Below are positions 37,830 to 46,844 of a DNA stretch of 64,000 nucleotides, one piece after another. The notes beneath the pieces were generated by a model. It was not told the DNA's origin, searched no databases, and was given only the letters and a program-made list of their open reading frames with translations. Position numbers and translations under genes: made by a program. Every line of letters begins with the position of its first letter. Position 1 is the stretch's first letter. This DNA is from Shewanella colwelliana ATCC 39565 (lineage in GTDB: Bacteria > Pseudomonadota > Gammaproteobacteria > Enterobacterales > Shewanellaceae): the NCBI RefSeq assembly GCF_000518705.1, contig NZ_JAEC01000026.1, forward strand, positions 1-64,000, written 5' to 3'.

Positions 37830-40415
37830 ATGCGCATTAGCAAGAAATTAGTCGTGTTCGTTGTGGGTTTTTGCTTGCCTGCGGTATTTGCCGTCTCATC
37901 TTCATTAAGTCTCTGGTTTGAAAATCGTGTTAGCGAACTGAAACAGGCCTCAATCAATGCAGAGCTAGTCAATATACGTCGCCAGATAAATACCGACCTC
38001 CGTCAGTTGGAATTACTTGCGCGGGGTTATGGTGCGCCCATGTCCAGTTTAGAGGATGGCGCACGCAAGAACTTTAGCCTTGCATGGCAACAAACTGGGG
38101 TTGCAGATCACCTGAGTTTTTTCTATTTTGATCGCGGCCAGGTTATTCCATTCTCTCCGCATATCGGCACCATTCACCCATTTGAGTCATTATTATTACC
38201 TGCGTCATTATTTGCTTTTAAACAGAATAAAACGGGTTTTATCATCCTTGAGGGTCAAGGATATATGGTGAGCGTGGTGCCGACATCACAAAGCAGTGCT
38301 GTAGCCCTAGTGAGGCAAGTTGATAGTAAGCTGCTAAGCCATTACCAAGTACATGATATGTTACGGTCAATCACCTTGGAGGCTGGCATCGCGGCCTCAG
38401 ACACCATCAATAAAGAGTCTGGTCAACTTATTGAGATTGCTGTTCCTGCACTCGTATATGGTGAAGCGTTACACCTTTCAGTGTTATTTTCTGATGGTAT
38501 TTTCGCTGATATAGAACCGCAAACTTCAAGTGCAACTTACCTTGTATTAGGGTTAAGCCTGCTACTGCTTTTTATCGGCTATTTGTGGCTGAGAATAGGT
38601 TTAGTTAGACCTTTTAAACAGTTACTTGCTCAGCTATCGCGCATCGATCCCGCGGCTAAAAGCTATACACCATTAACGGGAAATGGTTGTTCAGAATTGG
38701 TGGTGGTGGCCGATCGGGTGAACGAATTGTTAGCGCGAATTTTTCAACAAAAAGAGCGTTCCAAAATCACCTTAGAGGCGATTGTTGAAGTTGTTATTCT
38801 TACCGATGCCAGCGCTAAGGTTGTCTACCTTAATCCACAAGCCGAGCGTTTACTTAACATCAGTTCAGAGCAAGCTATTGGTATGCCGGTGAGCGATCTG
38901 TTTAAGTCCGACTCTAGTTTTAACACTAAGCTATTACAGTTCATGCAAACGGCTTCGCTAGAGCCGCTACTGAGTAAAATTAAGTTCCAAAGTCAGCAAG
39001 TGCAGTTGATGGAGCGTAGTATTAGTAATTTACGCAATCCGCAAAACGAGGTAATTGGTACTGTTATCGTATTGCGTGATATTACCCAAGAGGAAGTGCT
39101 CAAGCATCAGCTAAGAAGACGAGCCAATTATGACAGTGTGACCTCATTGCTTAATCGAAGTGCATTTGAGGAGCGCTTGCCTGAGTTTTCTAAAGGGGGC
39201 CAGACGCTAGCGATCTGCTATTTCGATTTAGAACAATTTAAGTTAATCAATGACTCCTGCGGCCATAGCGCAGGCGATCTTATGCTTAAAATGGTAGCCA
39301 AAGCGATTCAATCTAGCCTTGACGATCAAGTGCTGCTGGCAAGGCTCGGCGGCGATGAGTTTGGTTTGGCGATAAAAAACAGTGAAGTTCTTCAAGTTGC
39401 ACAACAAGTGAAGCAGATTATTGATAGCGTTGCGTTGCAGGTATTGGAGCACCAAGGTTGTCACTATCGAGTCGGGATCAGTGCTGGCATTGCCATAGCG
39501 CGCGCACCTTATATCACTGCCACAGAACTACTTAAAGATGCAGATATCGCCTGTATAGCGGCAAAACGTAAGGGCAGTAATCAACTGCACTTCTATGATG
39601 ATAAAGATAAGGAGCTGATCGACCAACGTAACGCGCCTAAGTGGGCGGTACGGATCGCGCAAGCTATCGAACATAATGAGTTACTCCTCTATTATCAGCC
39701 GATTAAAGGGATCAGTGGTAACGCGCATAAAAAGCGCATGGAGATTTTATTGCGGATCCAAGAGCCGTGTGGGCGTATCTTGTCACCAGCACAATTTATC
39801 GCGGCTGCTGAACGCTTTAAGCTAATGCCTGAAGTGGACAAAGAGGTGATTCGAAAAGCATTTTTGTGGCTATCTATGCATGAAGAACTTTGGCATGACC
39901 ACTGTTTATCTATCAATCTTTCAGGTAACAGTCTTGGGGCCGAAGGTATGGTCGATTATATTGAGGCGCAATTGCGACGTTTTGCTATCCCGAGCAAGTG
40001 TATCTGTTTTGAAATTACTGAAACCAGTGCAATTCAAAACCGCAATCGTGCTATGGAGATGTTGAATTTACTGCGTCAACAGGGCTTCTCCTTTGCGCTA
40101 GATGATTTTGGTAGTGGTTTTGCCTCCTATGGCTATTTACGTGAGCTACCCGTTAACTACGTTAAAATAGATGGCTGTTTCGTCAAGACCTTAGCCAGTA
40201 ATGCTAAAGATTACGCCATTGTTAAGTCGATACATGATGTTTGTCGTGTCATGGGAATTGAAACTGTCGCTGAGTTTGTTGAAAACCAAGACATTATCGA
40301 CAGGCTCGAATCTATTGGTATCAATTATGCTCAAGGTTATGCCATCGGTCGTCCTCAAAGCCTAGATACTTATACTCAACGCAACATTCAGCAGCCTGAG
40401 CGCCTTTTGGCTTGA
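37830..40415 (+). CDS. Membrane GGDEF-EAL protein with PAS domain
   Basis: This 861-residue protein has an N-terminal membrane helix (about residues 8-28), a periplasmic segment of about 200 residues and a second helix (YLVLGLSLLLLFIGYLWL, about 232-250). A HAMP-like linker and a PAS domain (about 311-420) follow. The GGDEF domain has intact GGDEF at about residue 508. In the EAL domain the signature reads EIL (about 638), but other catalytic positions look present: LSINLSGN, CFEITETSA, LDDFGSGF, VKIDG and ETVAEFVEN. It is likely a c-di-GMP phosphodiesterase, with or without cyclase activity. It is transcribed alone. Confidence 0.92.
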   Translation: MRISKKLVVFVVGFCLPAVFAVSSSLSLWFENRVSELKQASINAELVNIRRQINTDLRQLELLARGYGAPMSSLEDGARKNFSLAWQQTGVADHLSFFYFDRGQVIPFSPHIGTIHPFESLLLPASLFAFKQNKTGFIILEGQGYMVSVVPTSQSSAVALVRQVDSKLLSHYQVHDMLRSITLEAGIAASDTINKESGQLIEIAVPALVYGEALHLSVLFSDGIFADIEPQTSSATYLVLGLSLLLLFIGYLWLRIGLVRPFKQLLAQLSRIDPAAKSYTPLTGNGCSELVVVADRVNELLARIFQQKERSKITLEAIVEVVILTDASAKVVYLNPQAERLLNISSEQAIGMPVSDLFKSDSSFNTKLLQFMQTASLEPLLSKIKFQSQQVQLMERSISNLRNPQNEVIGTVIVLRDITQEEVLKHQLRRRANYDSVTSLLNRSAFEERLPEFSKGGQTLAICYFDLEQFKLINDSCGHSAGDLMLKMVAKAIQSSLDDQVLLARLGGDEFGLAIKNSEVLQVAQQVKQIIDSVALQVLEHQGCHYRVGISAGIAIARAPYITATELLKDADIACIAAKRKGSNQLHFYDDKDKELIDQRNAPKWAVRIAQAIEHNELLLYYQPIKGISGNAHKKRMEILLRIQEPCGRILSPAQFIAAAERFKLMPEVDKEVIRKAFLWLSMHEELWHDHCLSINLSGNSLGAEGMVDYIEAQLRRFAIPSKCICFEITETSAIQNRNRAMEMLNLLRQQGFSFALDDFGSGFASYGYLRELPVNYVKIDGCFVKTLASNAKDYAIVKSIHDVCRVMGIETVAEFVENQDIIDRLESIGINYAQGYAIGRPQSLDTYTQRNIQQPERLLA

Positions 40416-40449
40416 GACTTGCGCTTTACGCCTTTGTGTGTGAATTTGA

Positions 40450-40474
40450 GTGATAACTTTATAATTGTTATCAC
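40450..40474 (+). promoter_or_regulatory. Inverted repeat bracketing a -10 box upstream of the SDR gene
   Basis: GTGATAAC (40450-40457) and GTTATCAC (40467-40474) form a perfect 8-bp dyad with a 9-bp centre that holds TATAAT (40460-40465). The right arm ends 11 bp before the SDR start at 40486. It looks like a repressor operator over the promoter; no convincing -35 was found. Confidence 0.55.
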
Positions 40475-40485
40475 TAAGGGCGTTC

Positions 40486-41292
40486 ATGCAAGAGTTAAAG
40501 GATAAGGTTGTGATTGTAACCGGGGCCTCAGAAGGCATTGGCCGCGCCTTGGTTAAAGCCTTAGCACCAATTGGGTGTAAATTAGTGCTTACCGCCCGTA
40601 ATCAGCAGCGACTCGACTCACTGGCGCAGGCGATCTCTAGCAATAGCTCTCATCAACCGTTAGTTTTTGCAGCAGACATTACCGATCCGCTTGCTTGCCA
40701 AGCATTAATCAGTGCCACGGTCGAGCACTTTGGTCAGCTAGATATTCTAATTAATAATGCGGGCATGACCATGTGGTCACGCTTTGATGAGCTGCATGAT
40801 CTCTCTATTCTTAATAAAGTGATGCAAGTTAATTATCTCGCCCCCGCCTATTTAACCCATAGCGCACTGCCGCATTTAAAGGTGACACAAGGGCAGATAG
40901 TCGTGGTGGCCTCGGTGGCAGGGCTAACGGGCGTCCCTACACGCAGTGGTTATAGTGCATCGAAGCACGCTGTGATGGGGTTCTTTGATTCGCTACGGAT
41001 TGAACTTAGCGATGATAATGTGGCGGTAACTATTTTATGTCCAGATTTTGTGGTGTCTGAAATCCATAAACGGGCACTCGATGGGCAGGGCAACCCGCTG
41101 GGGAAAAGCCCAATGCAAGAAAATAAAATTATTACCGCCGCGCAGTGTGCGCAAATGATGCTCCCCGCCATTGCAGGCCGTAAACGGTTAATGATCACTT
41201 CATGGCGAGGTCGGCTAGGACGATTTGTACGTTTAATTGCGCCAGGGTTGATCGATAAAATAGCCCGCAAGGCGATAGCTTCGGGCCATTGA
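40486..41292 (+). CDS. SDR-family NAD(P)-dependent oxidoreductase
   Basis: This 268-residue short-chain dehydrogenase has the NAD(P) fold TGASEGIGRAL, the structural NNAG motif (LINNAGM), the catalytic Ser in VVASVAGLTG, and YSASKHA with the active Tyr and Lys. The Arg at residue 37-38 (LTARNQQRL) suggests NADP preference. The start at 40486 follows AAGGG, better than the extension to 40465. The substrate cannot be read from the sequence. A dyad overlapping the promoter suggests specific repression, but no regulator gene is adjacent. Confidence 0.9.
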   Translation: MQELKDKVVIVTGASEGIGRALVKALAPIGCKLVLTARNQQRLDSLAQAISSNSSHQPLVFAADITDPLACQALISATVEHFGQLDILINNAGMTMWSRFDELHDLSILNKVMQVNYLAPAYLTHSALPHLKVTQGQIVVVASVAGLTGVPTRSGYSASKHAVMGFFDSLRIELSDDNVAVTILCPDFVVSEIHKRALDGQGNPLGKSPMQENKIITAAQCAQMMLPAIAGRKRLMITSWRGRLGRFVRLIAPGLIDKIARKAIASGH

Positions 41293-41320
41293 TAGCGATT
41301 ATAGAAATTGAATGATGAGA

Positions 41321-41545
41321 TTAAGACTGTTCGTCTAAATGCTTAAGAATTGTCTGTTCGGCGTCCTGCTGAGTCGGCTTTGGATTATCAGTGTTAATGG
41401 TGACCGCTGGGCGCATACCAGTCATGTCTTCGGCGATATGCAGCCAATCTGGATGCCAATAAAATGAGGTGCCAGCTAAGGTATTCCAGTTGTGGACTCC
41501 AGCTCTTTCGCCTTGATAAACAAGGTCTCCAAGTGAATGTTTCAT
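41321..41545 (-). CDS. Small conserved-looking hypothetical protein
   Basis: I do not recognise this 74-residue protein. It has a strong ribosome site (AGGGG, 5 nt from the ATG), no signal peptide or membrane segment, a Trp/His-rich centre (WNTLAGTSFYWHPDWLH) and an acidic C-terminus. It converges with the SDR gene 28 nt away and follows purD with its own 175-nt gap. Codon use looks ordinary for the region. It could be an uncharacterised lineage protein. Confidence 0.6.
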   Translation of the reverse strand: MKHSLGDLVYQGERAGVHNWNTLAGTSFYWHPDWLHIAEDMTGMRPAVTINTDNPKPTQQDAEQTILKHLDEQS

Positions 41546-41680
41546 GTTAACCCCTAATAGTTATATGTTGTTGAGGCTTTATATTGCTCCTCCAACAAGC
41601 AGTTTTGCGTGATGCGTGTCACGTTTTGTTGGTGGTGAACTATTTTTAATCAACGGAGACGGTGCAGGGAAAGCGGCATA

Positions 41681-41710
41681 AAAAAACCGGTCAAAGACCG
41701 GTTTTTTGTT
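41681..41710 (-). terminator. purD terminator
   Basis: AAAAAACCGGTC-AAA-GACCGGTTTTTT has A- and T-runs on both sides. It ends the leftward purHD operon. Confidence 0.92.
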
Positions 41711-41720
41711 GGACATTAGG

Positions 41721-43013
41721 TTAACTTTCGCGAGCGATAGCGCGGTAGGCGATATCGGTGCGGAAATACACATCATCCCAGTGAATTTGATCAACTAAGG
41801 CGTATGCCGATTGTTGTGCTTCGGTCACTGTGTTGCCTAATGCCGTTGCGCATAACACGCGGCCGCCGTTAGTGACTACATGACCCTCTTTCATACTGGT
41901 GCCCGCATGAAACACTTTGGCGTCATTGTTGCCCAGTGTTAGCCCATCAATGACATCGTGTTTACGATACGCATCTGGGTATCCGCCAGCGGCTAATACC
42001 ACACCAACGGCAGCACGAGTGTCAAATTCGGCAGTCACTTGGTCTAGCTCACCACGGGTGGCGGCTAGGCAAAGCTCAACTAAATCAGATTTAAGGCGCA
42101 TCATGATAGGTTGAGTTTCTGGGTCGCCAAAGCGGCAGTTGTACTCAAGTACCTTAGCGCTGCCATCAGGTGAAATCATCAAGCCTGCGTAGAGAAAGCC
42201 TGTATAGACATTGCCTTCAGCCGCCATGCCATCAACGGTTGGACGGATAACGTTAGCGATGGTCCAATCGTGCACCGCTTGGGTGACAACGGGTGCTGGA
42301 GAGTACGCACCCATACCGCCCGTGTTAGGGCCATGATCGCCATTGTCGCGTGCCTTATGATCTTGGCTGGTAGCCATGGCAAGAATGTTCTGCCCATCAA
42401 CCATCACAATGAAACTGGCTTCTTCGCCTTTTAAAAACTCTTCGATAACGACTCGTGAGCCTGCTTCACCAAACAGATTACCCGCTAGCATATCTTCAAT
42501 TGCCGCGTCTGCTTCGCTTTGGTCTTGGGCGATAATCACCCCTTTACCCGCCGCTAAGCCATCGGCCTTGATGACAATTGGGTAGCCAGTACGCGCGGTG
42601 ACGTCAACAACGTAAGCTTTTGCTGGTTCAATCTCGGTAAAGTTTGAGTAAGCTGCGGTTGGGATGTTGTGACGAGCTAAGAAATCTTTAGTGAAGGCTT
42701 TAGAGGACTCTAGCTGTGCTGCGCCTTGAGTTGGGCCAAAAATAGGCAAACCCGCTTCATTGAACGCATTGACAACCCCAAGTGACAATGGCACTTCTGG
42801 TCCGACTATGGTCAGTTCAATCTTGTTTGCTTGGGCAAACGCCACTAAGTCGGTGATGGCTTCAACATCAATGGCAACATTTTCTAGTTTTGGCTCTAGA
42901 GACGTCCCCGCGTTGCCCGGTGCAACGAAGACTTTTTCGACTTGTGCTGATTGGGCTGCTTTCCACGCTAACGCATGTTCGCGACCGCCACCACCAATAA
43001 CTAAGATATTCAT
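41721..43013 (-). CDS. purD: Phosphoribosylamine-glycine ligase
   Basis: PurD joins glycine to phosphoribosylamine with ATP, the second step of purine synthesis. The 430-residue ATP-grasp protein starts MNILVIGGGGREHALAWK and shows VIKADGLAAGKGV, the ATP-grasp MGAYSPAP segment and LEYNCRFGDPETQ with the metal ligands. It follows purH by 54 nt on the same strand, the usual purHD pair, and ends in a strong terminator. Confidence 0.97.
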   Translation of the reverse strand: MNILVIGGGGREHALAWKAAQSAQVEKVFVAPGNAGTSLEPKLENVAIDVEAITDLVAFAQANKIELTIVGPEVPLSLGVVNAFNEAGLPIFGPTQGAAQLESSKAFTKDFLARHNIPTAAYSNFTEIEPAKAYVVDVTARTGYPIVIKADGLAAGKGVIIAQDQSEADAAIEDMLAGNLFGEAGSRVVIEEFLKGEEASFIVMVDGQNILAMATSQDHKARDNGDHGPNTGGMGAYSPAPVVTQAVHDWTIANVIRPTVDGMAAEGNVYTGFLYAGLMISPDGSAKVLEYNCRFGDPETQPIMMRLKSDLVELCLAATRGELDQVTAEFDTRAAVGVVLAAGGYPDAYRKHDVIDGLTLGNNDAKVFHAGTSMKEGHVVTNGGRVLCATALGNTVTEAQQSAYALVDQIHWDDVYFRTDIAYRAIARES

Positions 43014-43067
43014 TCAGTATCCTTAAATCGGCGCCCGAGTCTTGAGACCTAGGCGCTTACGGGTAAA

Positions 43068-44657
43068 TTAATGACGGAAGTGACGCATGCCAGTAAATAC
43101 CATGGCCATACCGTGCTCATCTGCAGCGGCAATGATCTCTTCATCACGAATCGACCCACCTGGCTGGATGATGCAGCTGATACCCGCAGCCGCTGCGGCA
43201 TCGATGCCATCGCGGAATGGGAAGAAGGCATCGGATGCCATGACTGAACCAACCACTTCGAGGTTTTCGTCAGCAGCTTTAATGCCTGCGACTTTGGCGC
43301 TGTATACACGGCTCATTTGACCTGCGCCGACACCAATGATCATGCTGTTTTTTGCATAGACAATGGCGTTTGATTTGACAAACTTGGCCACTTTCCAGCA
43401 GAACATCAGATCTTTCATTTCGGCTTCGGTCGGTTGGCGTTTTGATACCACAGTGACATCGGCTTGATTCACCATACCTTGGTCACGGTCTTGCAGTAGC
43501 AGGCCACCGTTGACACGCTTGTAGTCTAGGCTGGTGGTCTTGCTGTTCCACTGACCACATTCGAGTAGGCGCACATTGGCTTTAGCTGCAACCACATCAC
43601 GTGCGGCTTGGCTCACGCTTGGTGCGATAATGACTTCAACAAACTGGCGTTCAACAATCGCGCTTGCGGTTGCTGCGTCAAGCTCGCCATTAAAGGCGAT
43701 GATGCCACCAAAGGCTGAGGTTGGGTCGGTTTGATAGGCACGGTTATAAGCGTCAAGCAGGTTGCTGCCAATGGCTACGCCACACGGATTAGCGTGCTTA
43801 ACGATAACGCATGCTGGTTCATCAAACTCTTTAACGCACTCAAGGGCGGCGTCAGTATCGGCAATATTGTTATAAGAGAGTGCCTTACCTTGTAACTGAA
43901 CAGCGCTTGCTACTGAAGCTTCGTCAATATTAAGATCAACATAGAACGCTGCGCTTTGATGGCTGTTTTCGCCATAGCGAAGATCTTGTTTCTTCACGAG
44001 CTGGGTATTGTAAGTGCGCGGGAACTTAGAATCGTCATGGCACTCATCTTTGCTATGCGCTGGGACCATAGTACCGAAGTAGTTGGCAATCATGCCATCA
44101 TAGGCGGCGGTATGTTCAAAGGCGGCAATGGCTAGGTCAAAACGGGTTTCAAGCGTCGTGCTACCTTCATTGGCCTGCATTTCGGCAATGACGCGACCGT
44201 AATCGGCAGCGTTAACTATGATGGTCGTGTCTTTATGGTTTTTAGCGGTAGAGCGCACCATTGTTGGACCACCAATATCGATGTTCTCAACGGCATCGGC
44301 CAAGGTACAACCTGCTTTCGCAACAGTATCGGCAAATGGGTAAAGGTTAACGGCAACCAGATCGATAGGTTTAATGGCATTCTGTTCCATGACGATCTCA
44401 TCAATACCGCGGCGCGCTAAAATGCCGCCGTGCACTTTAGGGTGCAGGGTCTTAACGCGACCATCCATGATCTCAGGGTGACCAGTGTAGTCAGAGACTT
44501 CAATGACAGGCACACCGTTGTCTGCCAATAGTGCAGCAGTGCCGCCAGTAGAGAGCAGTTCAACACCTTGAGCATGCAAGGCTTGTGCAAACTCTAGGAT
44601 TCCGGTTTTATCTGAAACGCTTAACAGCGCGCGACGAATAGGTCTGGCATTATTCAT
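43068..44657 (-). CDS. purH: Bifunctional AICAR transformylase/IMP cyclohydrolase
   Basis: PurH carries out the last two steps of IMP synthesis. The 529-residue protein has the N-terminal MGS-like IMP cyclohydrolase domain ([46 protein letters not shown]) and the C-terminal AICAR transformylase domain with [18 protein letters not shown] and the final [11 protein letters not shown] and GGSIRDEE stretches. It is the first gene of purHD. A structured leader at 44698-44743 precedes it; no clear PurR box was found. Confidence 0.97.
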   Translation of the reverse strand: MNNARPIRRALLSVSDKTGILEFAQALHAQGVELLSTGGTAALLADNGVPVIEVSDYTGHPEIMDGRVKTLHPKVHGGILARRGIDEIVMEQNAIKPIDLVAVNLYPFADTVAKAGCTLADAVENIDIGGPTMVRSTAKNHKDTTIIVNAADYGRVIAEMQANEGSTTLETRFDLAIAAFEHTAAYDGMIANYFGTMVPAHSKDECHDDSKFPRTYNTQLVKKQDLRYGENSHQSAAFYVDLNIDEASVASAVQLQGKALSYNNIADTDAALECVKEFDEPACVIVKHANPCGVAIGSNLLDAYNRAYQTDPTSAFGGIIAFNGELDAATASAIVERQFVEVIIAPSVSQAARDVVAAKANVRLLECGQWNSKTTSLDYKRVNGGLLLQDRDQGMVNQADVTVVSKRQPTEAEMKDLMFCWKVAKFVKSNAIVYAKNSMIIGVGAGQMSRVYSAKVAGIKAADENLEVVGSVMASDAFFPFRDGIDAAAAAGISCIIQPGGSIRDEEIIAAADEHGMAMVFTGMRHFRH

Positions 44658-44697
44658 TTTGGGTACAGGGTCCAGTAGTTATTTTTAAGGATCTTTC

Positions 44698-44743
44698 GGA
44701 AAGCAGAACAGTCTACCGTTAGTAACGGTTTGCTATGCTTTCC
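44698..44743 (-). repeat. Nested stem-loop in purH leader
   Basis: The outer arms GGAAAGCA (44698-44705) and TGCTTTCC (44736-44743) enclose a perfect inner stem ACCGTTA-G-TAACGGT (44715-44729). It lies about 40 nt upstream of purH with no T-tract, so it is a leader structure and not a terminator. Confidence 0.65.
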
Positions 44744-44885
44744 AAAAGTCCCTCAATTATTGTTACTGTCCATCGCGGCGCGCGTATTTTAACGTAAAAT
44801 GATGTGCCATGCTGTTTTTTTCTGCGCGATTTCACAATACGCGCAAGCGAACAAGCAACCTCTGGTAAAACCCGCATAATAACCC

Positions 44886-44917
44886 TTGACCTTAGATTTA
44901 ACTCCAAGGTTTATACT
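44886..44917 (+). promoter_or_regulatory. MerR-type promoter and operator of zntR
   Basis: The -35 TTGACC (44886-44891) and -10 TATACT (44912-44917) are separated by 20 bp, the stretched spacing of MerR-family promoters. The dyad ACCTT-N12-AAGGT (44889-44910) fills the spacer. The regulator is expected to bind here and twist the promoter into an active form when metal is bound. Confidence 0.88.
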
Positions 44918-44957
44918 TGACCTATTCAACCACCATTAAAACCCAATTGGATGATTT

Positions 44958-45437
44958 ATGTATCGCATTGGTGAGCTATCAAAAGCGTGTGATGTCAAAG
45001 CTGACACGCTCAGGTTCTACGAAAAGCATGGTTTGCTGTCGCCCTCAATGCGAACCGAGGCGGGGTATCGCATGTATACCGAGAGTGATGCTGAGCGACT
45101 GCGTTTTATCCTACGGGCGAAAGCCGTGGGTTTTACACTGGCCGAGATCACTGAGTTGTTGTCAATCGAGCTAGATAAGTCCAATTGGGCCTGCGCCGAT
45201 GTCAAAGGCATGGTCGATATTAAGCTGGAACATGTCGAGGAGAAAATTGCCGAGCTCAATTACTTTAGAGAGTCATTGCAGCGTTTATCTGATGCATGCT
45301 GTGGTGGGCCAGAAAGTGCAGAGCACTGCTCAATTCTAGAGGCGCTAGAATCCAATTCAGCCGAGGTGAAGTGTGAGAACCATACACATCAACATACGCA
45401 AACAGAATACAAAGCAAGTTGTAAGGTGAAGGGTTAA
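44958..45437 (+). CDS. zntR: MerR-family zinc-responsive regulator ZntR
   Basis: This 159-residue MerR-family activator has the N-terminal winged helix (YRIGELSKACDVKADTLRFYEKHGLL) and a dimerisation coiled coil. The metal site matches ZntR: a Cys near residue 78 (WACADVKG) and the C-terminal loop DACCGGPESAEHCSILEALE. After this it carries an extra His/Cys tail (CENHTHQHTQTEYKASCKVKG), not found in E. coli ZntR. A stretched promoter with a dyad lies upstream. The next gene, a metal permease, starts 3 nt after it and is surely co-transcribed. Confidence 0.9.
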   Translation: MYRIGELSKACDVKADTLRFYEKHGLLSPSMRTEAGYRMYTESDAERLRFILRAKAVGFTLAEITELLSIELDKSNWACADVKGMVDIKLEHVEEKIAELNYFRESLQRLSDACCGGPESAEHCSILEALESNSAEVKCENHTHQHTQTEYKASCKVKG

Positions 45438-45439
45438 TT

Positions 45440-46789
45440 ATGTTGTTAAGTAATTTTATTGATCTATTTTTAGATTCGGCGCCATGGCTGTTATTGGGCC
45501 TTGTGTTGGCCGGTATGCTCAAGATGTTTGTGCCTATGACGTGGATGCAGAAACAGCTCGGTGGTCACGGCTTTAAAACCACGGTCAAAGCGGCGATTCT
45601 CGGCGCGCCACTGCCACTGTGCTCCTGTGGCGTGATCCCAGCCGCTGTTGGGTTGCGTCGCTCTGGCGCCTCTAAAGCGGCAACGACCTCGTTTTTAGTC
45701 TCAACCCCTGAAACAGGTATCGACTCTGTCAGTGTTTCCTATGTGTTACTCGGTCCATTTATGGCCATTGTCAGGCCGATTGCTGCGGTGACCAGTGCTA
45801 TCGTTGCCGGCTTATTAGTGGGGAGAGATGACGAAGATGAAATATCCGTTGTGGCAGCTAAAGGTGCAACAAATAAAGCCCCCGCGAGTAGTTGTTGTAG
45901 CAGTAAAAAAGTGGAACCTGTGGTTAAGAGCTGTTGCAGTAAAACAGTAACGGCAGAAAAAAGCTGTAGTGATACAACTCCAGAGGATAAACCACTCGCC
46001 ATGCGTCCAGTAGCACAAAGCAATCGCATGATGGAGATGGCGGCTAAACCAGTCGTCAACCTAAAGCCTGCCACAGCGAGTGCTAGCTGTTGCAGCAGTA
46101 AGACTCCAGCGACAGAGAAACCCATCGCGAGTTGCTGCAGCACCGAAAATAGTGCCAATAAAGAAGAGAGCTGCTGCGAGTCGACTAAAGATATCGCTTC
46201 TGAATTGCAAGGAACCTCGGTTATTTCGAGGATGGGCAAAGGCCTGCATTACGCCGCCACCGATTTAGTGCGTGATACGACTATTTGGCTGTTGATCGGA
46301 TTGTTTTTTGCTGCTTTAGTGCAAACTTATGTCCCTGGTGATTTTATGGCGAAGTGGGGGGATGGCATTCTGGCTATGTTAGTCATGGTACTTATCTCTG
46401 TGCCTATGTATATCTGTGCCACGGCATCAACGCCAATCGCGGCGGGTTTATTACTAGCGGGTGTATCGCCGGGCGCGGTATTAGTATTTATGTTAGCGGG
46501 GCCTGCAACCAATATTGCTACCTTAGGCGTTGTGACTAAAGAGTTAGGTAAACGCGCGCTGTATGGTTACTTAGGTGGGGTACTGGGCGTGGCGTTGGTC
46601 TCAGGAATTATCGTTAATTATCTGGTGGATACTTTCGGTTTTGTGGTGATGCCACAAATTGGCGAACAGCATAGTTTATTGCCAGCAACTGTCGTCTACA
46701 CCTCGGGAGTAGTGTTAGCCATATTGATGCTCAAAGTCTTGTTAGATAAGTTGCCTAAAAACTGGTGGCGCAGAGATTGTTGTTCATAA
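45440..46789 (+). CDS. SO_0444-type Cu/Zn efflux permease with Cys-rich loop
   Basis: This 449-residue permease (DUF318/ArsP-like) is built of two homologous membrane halves: the first has LGAPLPLCSCGVIPAAVGLR and VSTPETGIDSV, the second SVPMYICATASTPIAAGL and MLAGPATNI. Between them lies a long cytoplasmic loop (about residues 135-260) with five Cys-Cys pairs (CCSSKK, CCSKT, CCSSKT, CCSTEN, CCEST) that should bind soft metals. The protein is named after Shewanella homologues annotated as Cu/Zn exporters. It is immediately downstream of zntR, which fits zinc-induced export. Confidence 0.88.
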   Translation: MLLSNFIDLFLDSAPWLLLGLVLAGMLKMFVPMTWMQKQLGGHGFKTTVKAAILGAPLPLCSCGVIPAAVGLRRSGASKAATTSFLVSTPETGIDSVSVSYVLLGPFMAIVRPIAAVTSAIVAGLLVGRDDEDEISVVAAKGATNKAPASSCCSSKKVEPVVKSCCSKTVTAEKSCSDTTPEDKPLAMRPVAQSNRMMEMAAKPVVNLKPATASASCCSSKTPATEKPIASCCSTENSANKEESCCESTKDIASELQGTSVISRMGKGLHYAATDLVRDTTIWLLIGLFFAALVQTYVPGDFMAKWGDGILAMLVMVLISVPMYICATASTPIAAGLLLAGVSPGAVLVFMLAGPATNIATLGVVTKELGKRALYGYLGGVLGVALVSGIIVNYLVDTFGFVVMPQIGEQHSLLPATVVYTSGVVLAILMLKVLLDKLPKNWWRRDCCS

Positions 46790-46797
46790 CGTCCCAA

Positions 46798-46827
46798 TAA
46801 AAAGAGCGCTAATAGCGCTCTTTTTTA
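46798..46827. terminator. Bidirectional terminator between permease and DUF4382 gene
   Basis: AAAAAGAGCGCT-AAT-AGCGCTCTTTTTT serves both converging genes. Confidence 0.92.
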
Positions 46828-46844
46828 TCTCAATATGTTGAGTG

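Larger units (their letters stand above)
44658..44957. other. Divergent purH/zntR intergenic region
   Basis: This 300-bp spacer holds the purH leader structure (44698-44743) and the zntR promoter with its MerR-type operator (44886-44917). A GC-rich patch, GCGGCGCGCG, lies near 44774. I did not find a convincing PurR consensus. Confidence 0.55.

Noticed and set aside
45739..46239. 166-codon antisense open frame over the permease gene
   Set aside because: It is a Leu-rich shadow of the Cys/Ser-rich loop in the true frame; it has no independent evidence.
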